Source: Acidimicrobiales bacterium
GTDB taxonomy: Bacteria; Actinomycetota; Acidimicrobiia; Acidimicrobiales; RAAP-2
Assembly (NCBI GenBank): GCA_017883025.1
Contig: JADGOH010000013.1
Span: forward strand, 1 to 51,828
Direction: 5' to 3'
DNA: 51,828 nt
Below, in pieces: positions 8,245-16,632 of the stretch; positions within the stretch are counted from its first letter, which is position 1; the number at the start of each line of letters is the position of its first letter. Both the position numbers and the translations under genes were made by a program. The notes beneath the pieces were generated by a model, which worked only from the letters and a program-made list of their open reading frames with translations, was not told the origin of the DNA and ran no database searches.

Positions 8245-9465
8245 TCAGGCCGCGTCGCGCTCGATCGGGCAGGTCATGCACCGGGGCCCGCCCCGACCCC
8301 GGCCGAGCTCGTTGCCGCCGATGTCGACGACCTCGATCCCGTGCTTGCGGAGCATCGTGTTGGTGGCGACGTTGCGCTCGTAGCCCATGACCACACCCGG
8401 GGCCACGGCCAGGTAGTTGGTGCCGTCGTCCCACTGCTCGCGCTCTGCGGCACGGATGTCCTCGTCGGTGGTGAGGACGGAGACCTCGGGCACCTCGAGG
8501 ATCTCGGCGAGGGTCTCCCACAGGCTGTGGTTTCGGGCGATCGCGAACCCGCCCGGTTCGTCGGTATGGGTGAAGGTCCAGCTCCTCAGGTGCCGGTCGA
8601 AGTAGGGATAGAGCACGAACGTGCCGGTGTCCACCATGGACATGACGGTGTCGAGGTGCATGAACGCATGGCTGTGGGGCAGCTCGATGGCGACCACCGT
8701 CGTGGCCTGCCCGGCGGCGAAGAGCGCCTCGGTCACCGACTCGACGGCCATGGGCGTCGTCCGCTCGCCCATCCCGATCAGGACCGCACCGTGGCCGATG
8801 ACGTGGACGTCGCCGCCCTCGATGGTGGCCGGCTGGTAGTCGTGGTCGTCACCGCCGTAGTAGGTCTCGAACTCGGCGCCGGCGAAGAGTGGGTGGAAGC
8901 CGTAGACGGCCCGGGTGTGCAGCGACTCGCGTCGACGGGCCGGCATGGCCATCGGGTTGACGGTCACCCCGCCGTAGATCCAGCAGGAGTTGTCGCGTTG
9001 GAACAGGTGGTTGGGCAGCGGTGGCAGCACGAAGTCGTCGGCCTGGAGCATGTTCCACTTGAGGCTGTGGGCCCGCATGGGGTGGAGGTCGGCCTTCAAC
9101 ACACCGCCGACCAGGAACTGCGCCAACTCGTCCCCGGCCAAGTCCTCCAGCAGGTGCCGCACCGGGGCGACCAACGACGGCCCGAGGATCTCGGGCGTGC
9201 AGACACGGTCGAGGACGAAGGCGCGCCCCTCGGTCAGGTCCAGCGTCTCAGCCAGGAGCCTGCCGTAGTAGTGGACGAGGACCCCCTTGTCGCGCAGGGC
9301 CTCGGTGAAGGCGTCGTGCTCCTCCTTGGCCTTGGCGGCCCACATCACGTCGTCGAAGAGGAGTTCCCCGATGTTGTCCGGGGTGAGCCGGGACAACTCG
9401 AGACCCGGACGGTGGACGATGGCCTGCCGGAGCCGGCCGACCTCGGAACCTACGTGGAAGGGCAT
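8245..9465 (-). CDS. arcA: Arginine deiminase
   Basis: 406 residues, matching the family (about 405-420). It hydrolyses L-arginine to citrulline and ammonia. Visible guanidine-modifying-enzyme motifs: N-terminal [17 protein letters not shown], central His-x-Asp in [12 protein letters not shown], and the C-terminal nucleophile in [17 protein letters not shown], where Cys396 corresponds to the catalytic cysteine. The ATG at 9465 has a GGAG 11 nt upstream. It is the second gene of the operon, 43 nt after the antiporter. In acid or anaerobic conditions the pathway yields ATP and neutralising ammonia (known for the pathway). Confidence 0.95.
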   Translation of the reverse strand: MPFHVGSEVGRLRQAIVHRPGLELSRLTPDNIGELLFDDVMWAAKAKEEHDAFTEALRDKGVLVHYYGRLLAETLDLTEGRAFVLDRVCTPEILGPSLVAPVRHLLEDLAGDELAQFLVGGVLKADLHPMRAHSLKWNMLQADDFVLPPLPNHLFQRDNSCWIYGGVTVNPMAMPARRRESLHTRAVYGFHPLFAGAEFETYYGGDDHDYQPATIEGGDVHVIGHGAVLIGMGERTTPMAVESVTEALFAAGQATTVVAIELPHSHAFMHLDTVMSMVDTGTFVLYPYFDRHLRSWTFTHTDEPGGFAIARNHSLWETLAEILEVPEVSVLTTDEDIRAAEREQWDDGTNYLAVAPGVVMGYERNVATNTMLRKHGIEVVDIGGNELGRGRGGPRCMTCPIERDAA

Positions 9466-9508
9466 GAGACGTGCTCCAGTCGATGGATGGGTGTCACCGG
9501 ATTCCCGG

Positions 9509-10975
9509 TCAGGCGGGCGTAGCTGCGTCGGCCACTGGCACGGCGCTCGGCTCGTCCGGCAGGTCGACCGGCTCGGAGGCCTCGCCGAGCCGCTGCCGGC
9601 GGGCGTTCAGGAAGGCGTAGAGGACGAGCCCGGCCAGGATCACCACGAGGGCCTGGTAGACGACCTGATAGCCCGAGGCGAAGGTGACCCACATGGAGAA
9701 CAGGACGCTCGCCCCGGCGACGGACAGGTCACGGGCGAGCTGCCAGCCCTGCACCCTGCGGCGCCGGGACACCAGGTACGTGAGTTGGGCGATGGCCGAC
9801 ATGAAGTACGGGATCGCCACCGTCACGACCGTCAGGTCGACGAGGTAGGTGAAGACGGTCAGTCCCGCACTGGTGTTGTATCGCCAGAGCATGAGCAGCG
9901 ACGGCAACGCCGTGCCGACGAGGATGCCGAACCAGGCCGTCCCCTTGCGGTCTGTCCAGGCGAACGGCCGGGGGAACAGGTCGTCCTGGGCGATGGCCCG
10001 TGACGTCTCGGTGACGATGAGCGTCCACCCGTTGAGCGCGCCGATGCCGGACACGACGGCGACGGCGGCGATGAACTTCCCGGCCCAGGCGCTGTGGGGG
10101 AACATCGAGTCGAAGGCGTTGACGAACGGGGAACCGGTGTTGACCAGCGTGTGGTGCGCCACCAGTCCCATCACCACGGCGGTCACCAGCACATAGAGGC
10201 CGGCGCTCAGCGCCGTCCCGAGGACCGAGGCCCGCTCGACGTTGACCCGGGGGTTGCGCACCCGCTTGGCCGTCACCGCTGCGGCCTCGACCCCGATGAA
10301 GGAGAAAAGGGCCACGCCGGCGGCGATCCCGATCCCGCTGTAGAGGCTGCCACCCGAGGCGTTGAACGGGCCGAAGTGCGCCGACTCCACGAAGAACCAG
10401 CCGACGATGCCGACGAAGAGCAGTGGCAGGAACTTCAGCACGACCGACACGTTCTCGAACCACGCCATCTGGCGGATGCCGGCGAGGTTCACCAGGGCGG
10501 GCACCCACAGGCCCACCATGGCGATCGCCCAGTTCTCCATGCCGGACGGATGGGCCCACCCGAAGAGCGCGTCGACGTAGAAGACCCAGGACGACACGAT
10601 GGCGGCATTGCCGGCCCAGGACTGGATCCAGTAGCACCAGCCGACCAGGTAGCCGGCGAAGTCGCCGAACTCGTGGCGGCTGTAGGCGTAGAGCCCCCCG
10701 TCGCTGTTGGGGATCCGGCGGGTGAGCTGGCCGAACAGGACAGCCAGGAGCATGGCGCCGACGGCGATGACGCCGAGGACGACGATCCCCATCGTGCCCG
10801 CACCGGCGATCACCGCGGGCATGGTGAACACGCCGGTGCCGACGATGCTGCCGATCACCAGCCCGGTTGCCGAGGTGAGACCCAGCGTGCGGGCCTTCTG
10901 CTCGTTGCGGGGGGACAGTGGCGGCCCGGGTGGCGTCGGGGACTCCGATCGGGGTGGCTCGGTCACTAGTGCCAT
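9509..10975 (-). CDS. arcD: APC-family arginine/ornithine antiporter
   Basis: A 488-residue membrane protein with about 12 hydrophobic segments, beginning after a Pro-rich cytoplasmic tail with [20 protein letters not shown], the glycine-rich TM1 signature (GSIVGTGVF) of basic amino-acid/polyamine antiporters. TM6 carries [17 protein letters not shown], a typical APC substrate-site segment. As the first gene of the arginine deiminase operon it most likely exchanges arginine for ornithine. The ATG at 10975 has GGAG six bases upstream. Arginine/agmatine or other cationic exchange is possible; the substrate comes from context. Confidence 0.88.
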   Translation of the reverse strand: MALVTEPPRSESPTPPGPPLSPRNEQKARTLGLTSATGLVIGSIVGTGVFTMPAVIAGAGTMGIVVLGVIAVGAMLLAVLFGQLTRRIPNSDGGLYAYSRHEFGDFAGYLVGWCYWIQSWAGNAAIVSSWVFYVDALFGWAHPSGMENWAIAMVGLWVPALVNLAGIRQMAWFENVSVVLKFLPLLFVGIVGWFFVESAHFGPFNASGGSLYSGIGIAAGVALFSFIGVEAAAVTAKRVRNPRVNVERASVLGTALSAGLYVLVTAVVMGLVAHHTLVNTGSPFVNAFDSMFPHSAWAGKFIAAVAVVSGIGALNGWTLIVTETSRAIAQDDLFPRPFAWTDRKGTAWFGILVGTALPSLLMLWRYNTSAGLTVFTYLVDLTVVTVAIPYFMSAIAQLTYLVSRRRRVQGWQLARDLSVAGASVLFSMWVTFASGYQVVYQALVVILAGLVLYAFLNARRQRLGEASEPVDLPDEPSAVPVADAATPA

Positions 10976-11462
10976 GGGAACTCCGTTCCGGTCGCCGGCA
11001 TGTACAAGGGAGGCCTGTCGAATTCAGTGTGCGCCGCCGAGGTCGGGCGCGGCAGAGTCGAATTACCCACGCGGGTGAACAGCGCGTGACGCCCTCGCTC
11101 TGCGACCGGCCGGGTGCGACCGCCGATCGGCGTCGGACATTGGTTCGTGCCGCTGGTGGCTGACGAGGCTGCGCGCGCCGGACCGGGACCGACAGGGAAG
11201 TTGGCACGGCGACAGGGAACATCATCACGCGGTGCGGTCACTACAGGCTCCCGGAGGTGCGATGACGTCACCAGGGGTCCGGAGCGACGGACGACGGGTT
11301 GTCGACGTCGACGGACCCGCGCGTGGAAGTTACCTGGTGACCGTACACCCGCTCAGGACGGCACAGCTCGTCCGGCCCCCGATGGAAGTCGGGCCGAGCA
11401 CGGACAGGCGGGGCCCGTTTCGGCACCGACGTCCTGGGCGCGGACCGCCCGACAGGGGTCCC
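10976..11462. promoter_or_regulatory. 487-nt region with the putative ADI operon promoter
   Basis: No convincing gene was found here. The part next to 10975 should contain the operon promoter. TGAATTCG and TAATTCG at about 11015-11070 (minus strand) are the only AT-richer islands and resemble ArgR half-sites only weakly. A 10-bp direct repeat CGACAGGGAA occurs twice around 11190-11220. No clear -35/-10 pair was identified. Confidence 0.3.
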
Positions 11463-12122
11463 TCAGGCGACCCAGTCGGGTCCCCGCCCGGGCGCGGTCT
11501 CGGCCAATGCCCGCCGGACTCCCTCGGCGTCGAAGTCGGTCCCATAGACGGGCGTACCGGGCTGCTGGCGCCAGGAGTCGTCGAGCCCGCCGCCGTCGAC
11601 CGGGTCGAAGCCGAGGGAGTCCACGAGCGCCATGACCACGGCCTTGGCCGCGGCGTCGTCACCGGCCACAGGGAGCGCGATCCTTCCCTCGGTGCCGACG
11701 GGGAGTCCTCGGGCGAGCAGGCGGTCGGCGTAGATCCCGTTGAACGCCTTCACCACCGACACGCCCAACTGCTCCTCGACCCACCGGCTCTCGGTCATCC
11801 CGTCCTCGATCTCCGCGATGCGCCCGTCGCGCTGCTGCGGGTAGTAGTTGCAGGTGTCGATCACGACCACGTCGTCGGCAGCCCCGTCCAGGAGGCCGTC
11901 CGGGAGGTCGGGCACCGCCTTGAGGGGAATCGTCACCACCACGACGTCGGCCCCGGCAGCTGCGTGCGCAGCCGGCACGGCCACCGCCCCCGTCTCGGCG
12001 GCCAGGTCGCCGAGCGTGTCGGGATTCCGTGAGTTGGCCACCGACACCTGGTGGCCGAGCGCAGTCAGCCTCCGGGTGAGGTTGCCGCCGATGTTCCCTG
12101 CACCGATGATGCCGATCCTCAT
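11463..12122 (-). CDS. NADPH-dependent F420 reductase-like (Rossmann) protein
   Basis: 219 residues. The N-terminal Rossmann motif MRIGIIGAGNIGGNLTRRL is followed by VSVANSRNP, where the basic residue after the second strand suits NADP(H) 2'-phosphate binding as in F420H2:NADP oxidoreductases (PF03807). Later motifs DVVVVTIPLKAV, DVVVIDTCNYYPQQRDG and VVKAFNGIYA match the same family. It likely transfers hydride between NADPH and a deazaflavin or related acceptor; some family members are non-F420 oxidoreductases. GGAGGAG lies 6 nt upstream of the ATG. Monocistronic. Confidence 0.78.
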   Translation of the reverse strand: MRIGIIGAGNIGGNLTRRLTALGHQVSVANSRNPDTLGDLAAETGAVAVPAAHAAAGADVVVVTIPLKAVPDLPDGLLDGAADDVVVIDTCNYYPQQRDGRIAEIEDGMTESRWVEEQLGVSVVKAFNGIYADRLLARGLPVGTEGRIALPVAGDDAAAKAVVMALVDSLGFDPVDGGGLDDSWRQQPGTPVYGTDFDAEGVRRALAETAPGRGPDWVA

Positions 12123-12278
12123 GTCTGCTCCTCCGAGTCGTGTCGACCTGTTGGCGCCGCATCGTGCGGCTCGTGCGTCCGGCCGTCGCGGTCGACGATC
12201 GCGATCACCCTTCGGACAACCACCGACTCGCCCGACGGATTCCCACGTGCTGGCCGGCCAGGCGGGCCGGTTGCGGCC

Positions 12279-12530
12279 CTAGGCGATCCGGCCGCCGGTC
12301 GTGTCGTCGGCGACGTAGCCCCGTCGGCGCGGTGGGCGCCGGAACGGCCTGCGGAACGGACCCCGTCGATCGCTCGCGGGCGCAACTCGGGCAAGCGTCA
12401 GCGGAGCCTCGACGGGACCACCCATGGCCGGCGACGACGGATGCATCTGCGCGCAGACCGGACCGGGCTCATCGGACCAGGGCGCGGGAACGAGTGCCAA
12501 CTCGATCCTCTTCTCCAGATCGCTCGACAT
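12279..12530 (-). CDS. Small hypothetical protein, 83 aa
   Basis: Begins MSSDLEKRIELALVPAPW with a GAGGTGG ribosome-binding site three bases before the ATG. The N-terminal third looks like an amphipathic helix; the C terminus is rich in Pro and Arg (RRPFRRPPRRRGY), suggesting a basic, possibly nucleic-acid- or protein-binding tail. There is no family recognised. It is divergent from the GAF-ANTAR gene across about 250 nt. It is supported mainly by the ribosome-binding site and composition. Confidence 0.5.
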   Translation of the reverse strand: MSSDLEKRIELALVPAPWSDEPGPVCAQMHPSSPAMGGPVEAPLTLARVAPASDRRGPFRRPFRRPPRRRGYVADDTTGGRIA

Positions 12531-12696
12531 GACCACCTCGGAAGTGTCCTGCGTCACCGGGAGTCTGGAGCAACGTGCCGCGATCTCCGATCTCCGCAAT
12601 CGAAGGTGGACCGGGCGTTGTCCCGACCCTACACCGCTTCGGATCGTGCCGCCCGGGGTGGGCGACCCCGCCCCGGGACGGGCCGGGCGGGGTGTG

Positions 12697-12702
12697 TAGG
12701 GT
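12697..12702 (+). promoter_or_regulatory. Candidate -10 (TAGGGT) before the leader ORF/GAF-ANTAR unit
   Basis: TAGGGT within GTGTAGGGTGAAGG lies about 90 nt upstream of the leader ORF. Similar hexamers occur before other plus-strand genes here (TAGGGT at 17787, TAGGAT at 13618). No -35 is obvious. Confidence 0.3.
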
Positions 12703-12787
12703 GAAGGGAGAGCCGGTCGCGCCAGCGGCCGGGTGCGCTGAATCCGGATCCCGTTGAGCGTCCCACCCTGTACCCAGGAGGCGATCG

Positions 12788-12850
12788 ATGACGCGACGAG
12801 GATCCACCTCACTGCTCGTCGCCCGCTCCCGGTCGTGGTGGGGGCGGTGA
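12788..12850 (+). CDS. 20-residue leader ORF coupled to the GAF-ANTAR gene
   Basis: An ATG preceded by an excellent ribosome-binding site (AGGAGG, 6 nt spacing) opens a frame of 20 codons beginning MTRRGSTSLLVARSRSWW and ending in TGA at 12848-12850. That TGA overlaps the GTG at 12847 that starts the GAF-ANTAR frame (GTGA). The next gene has only a weaker G-rich site of its own, so ribosomes would reach it by coupling. The peptide is basic and Trp/Arg/Ser-rich. It could be a regulatory leader peptide or a small protein, or the two frames could be one gene broken by a sequence error. Confidence 0.5.
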   Translation: MTRRGSTSLLVARSRSWWGR

Positions 12851-13563
12851 CGGTGCACGACGACCGGATGGCGCTGATCCTGAGCCGGCTCGCCCCGCAC
12901 GATGCCGACGGCACGGGGACGCTCCGCCTCTGCGAGCTCGCAGCCGAGACCACCGGAGTCAGCGGCGCCAGCATCATCCTCCTGTCCGACGAGCTCGCCC
13001 ACGGTTCGCTGTGCACCACCGACGGCGTGGCCGCATACCTGGACGACCTGCAATTCACCCTGGGACAAGGACCGGCGATCGACGCGCATGCGGGCGGGCG
13101 GCCCGTCCTCGAGCCGGAACTCGCCGCTCCGGCCGTGGCCCGTTGGCCGGCGCTGGCAACGTCGGCCCTGCGAGCCGGCGTCCGAGCCCTGTTCGCCTTC
13201 CCGGTCAGGATCGGTGCCGTCAAGCTCGGTGCACTGACCCTGCACCGGGACTCGCCGGGGGCACTCAACGACCTCCAGCACGCCGACGCCCTGGCGATTG
13301 CGGTCGTGGCGACCCGGGCCATCCTGGCCATGCAGGCCGATGCGCCGCCGGGCTCGGTGTCCGTCGAGCTGGAGGAGGGGGCAAACTTCCACTTCGTCGT
13401 CCACCAGGCCGCCGGGATGGTCTCGATCCAGCTCGGCATCGGCGTGACCGAGGCACTGGTGCGGCTCCGTGGTCACGCCTTCCTCCTCGATCGCACCATC
13501 GACGACGTGTCGCGTGACGTGGTCGACCGACGCATCCGCCTGGAAGGTCCGGAACCTGCCTGA
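12847..13563 (+). CDS. GAF-ANTAR antiterminator-type regulator (first of two)
   Basis: 238 residues from the GTG at 12847 (an alternative ATG lies seven codons in). A GAF sensor domain (residues about 10-160, with GVAAYLDDLQFTLGQGPAID and FAFPVRIGAVKLGALTLHR) is followed by an ANTAR RNA-binding domain (HQAAGMVSIQLGIGVTEALV onward). ANTAR proteins bind paired hexaloop hairpins in nascent mRNA and prevent termination (known for the family). The ligand of the GAF domain is unknown. It reads from a short coupled ORF and is followed 122 nt later by a second GAF-ANTAR gene. Confidence 0.85.
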   Translation: MTVHDDRMALILSRLAPHDADGTGTLRLCELAAETTGVSGASIILLSDELAHGSLCTTDGVAAYLDDLQFTLGQGPAIDAHAGGRPVLEPELAAPAVARWPALATSALRAGVRALFAFPVRIGAVKLGALTLHRDSPGALNDLQHADALAIAVVATRAILAMQADAPPGSVSVELEEGANFHFVVHQAAGMVSIQLGIGVTEALVRLRGHAFLLDRTIDDVSRDVVDRRIRLEGPEPA

Positions 13564-13580
13564 CCCGAAGCTCCGAGCGC

Positions 13581-13617
13581 CCAGGGGAGATCCACGGGCC
13601 CAGGTGAGGTCCACGGG
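13581..13617 (+). repeat. Tandem 18-bp direct repeats before the second GAF-ANTAR gene
   Basis: CCAGGGGAGATCCACGGG (13581-13598) and CCAGGTGAGGTCCACGGG (13600-13617) match at 16 of 18 positions and are one base apart. The second copy abuts TAGGAT (13618-13623), a candidate -10. The placement suggests an activator site or duplicated promoter element; this is inference. Confidence 0.6.
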
Positions 13618-13623
13618 TAGGAT
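13618..13623 (+). promoter_or_regulatory. Candidate -10 TAGGAT for the second GAF-ANTAR gene
   Basis: TAGGAT lies 62 nt before the ATG at 13686 and directly follows the 18-bp direct repeats. Resemblance to the TAnGnT hexamers before neighbouring genes is the main support. Confidence 0.35.
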
Positions 13624-13685
13624 GTGAACGGCCTCCATCCACTCTCGTGTCGCCGCCGAGTGCACCTCGATCGATTGGCGCAGTG

Positions 13686-14474
13686 ATGTCCCGAGAAGCA
13701 CTCCTGATCCGGACACTCGTCGAGCTGGCGGACAACCTGGTCGACGATTTCGACGTGATCGACGTCCTGACCGTCCTGAGCGACCGGTGCGTCGAGGTCC
13801 TCGACGTCGACTCGGCCGGCGTGATGCTCGCCGCCCCCGGCGGCGAACTCCAGGTCGTCGCATCGTCGAGCGACGCCATGCGGGGACTCGAGCTGTTCGA
13901 GCTCCAGGCGAACGAGGGTCCGTGCGTCGACTGCTTCGTCAGTGGTGAGCCCATCGTCAACCTCGAGCTGACTGCGGTCGACGAACGCTGGCCCCGCTTC
14001 GCCCGACGGGCCGTGGCCGACGGGTTCCGCTCCGTGCATGCACTGCCCATGCGTCTGCGCGGTACGACGGTGGGGGCGCTCAACATGTTCCGGACGTCAC
14101 TCGGATCATTGCGCGAGGACGACGTCATCGTCGCCCAGGCGCTGGCCGACGTGGCGACGATCGCCATCATCCAGCACCAGTCGGCGGTGGGCGCCGCGGT
14201 GCTCAACGCCCAGCTGAGCGAGGCGCTGAACAGCCGCATCATCATCGAACAGGCGAAGGGCATGGTCAGCGAGGCGTCCGGGCTGGACATGGACCGCTCC
14301 TTCCAGCGCATCCGTTCCCACGCGCGGAACCACAATCTCCGCCTGACCGAGTTGGCCAGGGGGATCGCCGAGGGGTCGACCTCGATCGTCGGCCTGGACC
14401 CGTTGCCCCGATCGCACCCGGTGCGGTCGACCTCGCCGCATCTGCGGCCGGGCGACGGGTCGACGCCCGCCTGA
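13686..14474 (+). CDS. GAF-ANTAR antiterminator-type regulator (second of two)
   Basis: 262 residues. The GAF domain covers about 10-165 (LDVDSAGVMLAAPGGELQVV, FELQANEGPCVDCF, MRLRGTTVGALNMFR); ANTAR follows with LNSRIIIEQAKGMVSEASGL and RIRSHARNHNLRLTELAR, the standard three-helix RNA-binding fold. The C-terminal 30 residues are disordered and Pro/Ser-rich. The start MSREALLIRTLVELADNLVDDFDV agrees with relatives; the upstream frame is not homologous and the ribosome-binding site is weak. It sits downstream of a paralogue, so the two may sense related signals. The target terminators are not evident nearby. Confidence 0.87.
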   Translation: MSREALLIRTLVELADNLVDDFDVIDVLTVLSDRCVEVLDVDSAGVMLAAPGGELQVVASSSDAMRGLELFELQANEGPCVDCFVSGEPIVNLELTAVDERWPRFARRAVADGFRSVHALPMRLRGTTVGALNMFRTSLGSLREDDVIVAQALADVATIAIIQHQSAVGAAVLNAQLSEALNSRIIIEQAKGMVSEASGLDMDRSFQRIRSHARNHNLRLTELARGIAEGSTSIVGLDPLPRSHPVRSTSPHLRPGDGSTPA

Positions 14475-14586
14475 CAAGGGACGGGATCACCGCCGAGCAG
14501 TCGGTCGGCGCCACCGGCAGGGGGATCCGCCGAGCACCCTGTGCCGTCGATGCCGCCCGAGCCAGCCGAAGGGTAGGGGGGCCGCG

Positions 14587-15294
14587 TCAGTCGGGTGCGG
14601 CCCCGAGCGCCAGCGGGTTCGCCGTCGGCGGAGCGACCCGGGTCAGGGTGTTGGCATCGTGGTGGTTGACGAGCCCGTCCCGTCCCGGTACGGCCAGCAT
14701 CGAGTCCTCCTCATAGGACCAGGTTCCGTCGTCGCCGATCGTCACGCGCATCCGGAAGCTGACGGTCCGGAAGTTGGCGTCCAGGAACGGGTTGGACAGG
14801 ATGCCGTAGACCTCGGACCCGAGCGCGGCCGTCAACTCGTAGTCGGTGGCGTCGGGCGCCGCCGGCCCGCTGGCCAGGAGCACCTGGCCTCGGGGGATGG
14901 CGAGCGTGAAGGTGACGGTCTCGGCGGCCGGCTCCCACAGCCAGTACCCGACCTGGTCGTGGAAGGTCTCGACCTCCCCGGGCTTGACGATGTGGGTGTG
15001 GTACCGGAGTCCGTAGAAGATCTGCGGGCCGTTGGTCTGGCGGTCGATGGGCTGGAGCTCGTACCGCTCGTGGAAGGCGTCCGGCTCGTCGATCCCCCCG
15101 ACCGCCGGGTGCCGGTCGGACCCGCCGGTGCCCTCGAAGATGCCTGCCATCGGCCCGAGCGGGCCGAGGTTCGCCAGTGTGTCGGGGTCCCCGTCGGGCT
15201 CGGTGTAGATGTCGACCCCCGGGGGGTCGGTCGGCCCTCGGTCCGACTGGCGGCCGGCATGCGCGCTCACGTGGAGGACTGTACCGGCACACAT
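14587..15294 (-). CDS. Nitrobindin-like heme-binding beta-barrel protein
   Basis: 235 residues from ATG 15294, which has GGAGGGGG upstream; a GTG at 15270 is a possible shorter start. The conserved core from LGPLGPMAGIFEGTGG through YHTHIVKPGEVETFHDQVGY, WLWEP and IPRGQVLLASG resembles the THAP4/nitrobindin-like heme-binding barrel family (PF08768), in which heme is held by a His late in the barrel. Candidate ligands are in LVNHHDANTLTRV near the C terminus. The likely role is nitric-oxide or peroxynitrite chemistry by family analogy; substrate unknown. The N-terminal 40 residues are polar and unlike the family core. Confidence 0.6.
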   Translation of the reverse strand: MCAGTVLHVSAHAGRQSDRGPTDPPGVDIYTEPDGDPDTLANLGPLGPMAGIFEGTGGSDRHPAVGGIDEPDAFHERYELQPIDRQTNGPQIFYGLRYHTHIVKPGEVETFHDQVGYWLWEPAAETVTFTLAIPRGQVLLASGPAAPDATDYELTAALGSEVYGILSNPFLDANFRTVSFRMRVTIGDDGTWSYEEDSMLAVPGRDGLVNHHDANTLTRVAPPTANPLALGAAPD

Positions 15295-15334
15295 CGGAGA
15301 CCCACCCCCTCCGTCGGCCCGCGGCGCTGATCGC

Positions 15335-16228
15335 TCAGGTGTTGGCCAGCGCGTGGAACGCGATGGCCGCCGCCGTCGCCACATTGAGCGAGTCGACCCC
15401 GTCGGCCATCGGGATCGGGACCGCCACGTCGGCGGCCGCCAGCGCGGCGTCCGACAATCCCGGGCCCTCCGCTCCGAGCAGCACGGCCACGCCCGCCCCG
15501 TCCGAGGTCCGCCGGTCGCACAGCCCGGCCAGGGTCACCGCCGGGACGTCACCGCCGACCGGCGGATGCGGCGCCAGGGCGGCGACCACGAACCCGGCGG
15601 CCCGCACCCGTTCGAGCCCGGACGGCCACGGAGCCAGGCGGGCGAAGGGCACCTGCAGCACGTGTCCCATCGACACCCGGACCGAGCGGCGGTAGAGCGG
15701 GTCGGCGCAGGTCGGATCGAGCAGGACACCCGAGACCCCGAAGGCGGCGGCGTTGCGGAAGAGGGCCCCGAGGTTCTCGTGGTCGTTGAGCCCCTCGAGC
15801 ACCGCCACCACCGGTGCGCCCCCACCGCCACGGGCCACACGGGCACCCGTCAGCACTGCGTCGGCGTCCACCGGCTCCGGGCGGTCCGCCACGGCCACGA
15901 CGCCCCGGTGGAGCGCGAACCCGACCGTGGCCTCCACCACGGGACGGGCGCCGACGAACACCGGCGCGCCCCGGGACCGGACCGCAGCCACCAGGCCGGC
16001 GCCCGCCGACACCTGGTGGTCGTCGACCAGCAGCGAACGGACGACGTAGGTCGACTGCAGCAGCCGTTCGACGGCGAGCTTCCCCTCGACCACGAAGATC
16101 GAGGAGGCGGCCTCCACCGTGCGCCGGCGCGCCGGGTCGTTCAGGTCCCGGTAGTCGGCCAGGCGCGGATCGGAGGGGTCACCCACCTCGACGAGGGGCC
16201 CGGGCCCGCTGACGGACGGCGGCGGCAT
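15335..16228 (-). CDS. SpoU/TrmH-family RNA 2'-O-methyltransferase
   Basis: 297 residues. An N-terminal RNA-substrate-binding domain (DPARRRTVEAASSIFVVEGKLAVERLL) precedes the SPOUT knot with the three family motifs: NLGALFRNAAAFGV (motif 1 Asn and Arg), VLLGAEGPGLS (motif 2) and IPMADGVDSLNVATAAAIAF (motif 3, SLNVA). It methylates ribose in rRNA or tRNA using SAM; the exact target is not predictable. The start at 16228 (MPPPSVSGPG) avoids a longer uncharacteristic extension. Confidence 0.88.
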   Translation of the reverse strand: MPPPSVSGPGPLVEVGDPSDPRLADYRDLNDPARRRTVEAASSIFVVEGKLAVERLLQSTYVVRSLLVDDHQVSAGAGLVAAVRSRGAPVFVGARPVVEATVGFALHRGVVAVADRPEPVDADAVLTGARVARGGGGAPVVAVLEGLNDHENLGALFRNAAAFGVSGVLLDPTCADPLYRRSVRVSMGHVLQVPFARLAPWPSGLERVRAAGFVVAALAPHPPVGGDVPAVTLAGLCDRRTSDGAGVAVLLGAEGPGLSDAALAAADVAVPIPMADGVDSLNVATAAAIAFHALANT

Positions 16229-16294
16229 GGCATCCTGCACCCGGTCAGCCTCGCGTACCGGCCCGAGCTCGCGCACGAGGCCGACGGGGTCGGC

Positions 16295-16567
16295 TCAGTG
16301 CCAGAAGGCCCAGGCCACGGCGAAAGTCACCGAATTGGTGGCGACGTGGGCCAGGACCGGCGCCAACTGGCTGTCGGACCGCACCCGAAGCCAGCCGAAG
16401 CCGACACCGGCCACCGTGGTGGCGAGCACGGTCCCGATGACCGCGCCGACGGCGATCCCACCGGACCCGTTGTGGAGCACGCCGTTGACGTGCCACAGCC
16501 CGAACAGCACGGACATCACGCCGATCGCCCACGGGACGGGGAGCCGGCGGTGCGGTGGACGGGTCGA
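16295..16567 (-). pseudogene. Truncated CPBP intramembrane metalloprotease remnant
   Basis: The minus strand is open for 90 codons between an in-frame TGA (16568-16570) and its own stop. It encodes MSVLFGLWHVNGVLHNG, hydrophobic segments and APVLAHVATNSVTFAVAWAF, matching the last two conserved motifs of CPBP/CAAX-processing proteases (F-x-x-x-H and H-x-x-x-N). The N-terminal transmembrane part with the catalytic EExxxR motif is absent; upstream is tadA on the other strand. Without those glutamates it cannot be an active protease, so this is most likely a 5'-deleted relic. A GTG at 16519 could still start a 74-residue peptide. Confidence 0.6.
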
Positions 16568-16632
16568 TCATGGAGGACTCAGTGCAGGCAGGAGGGGTAG
16601 GGCTCCCGCCCAGGGTTCGTTAGCATCCGGCC

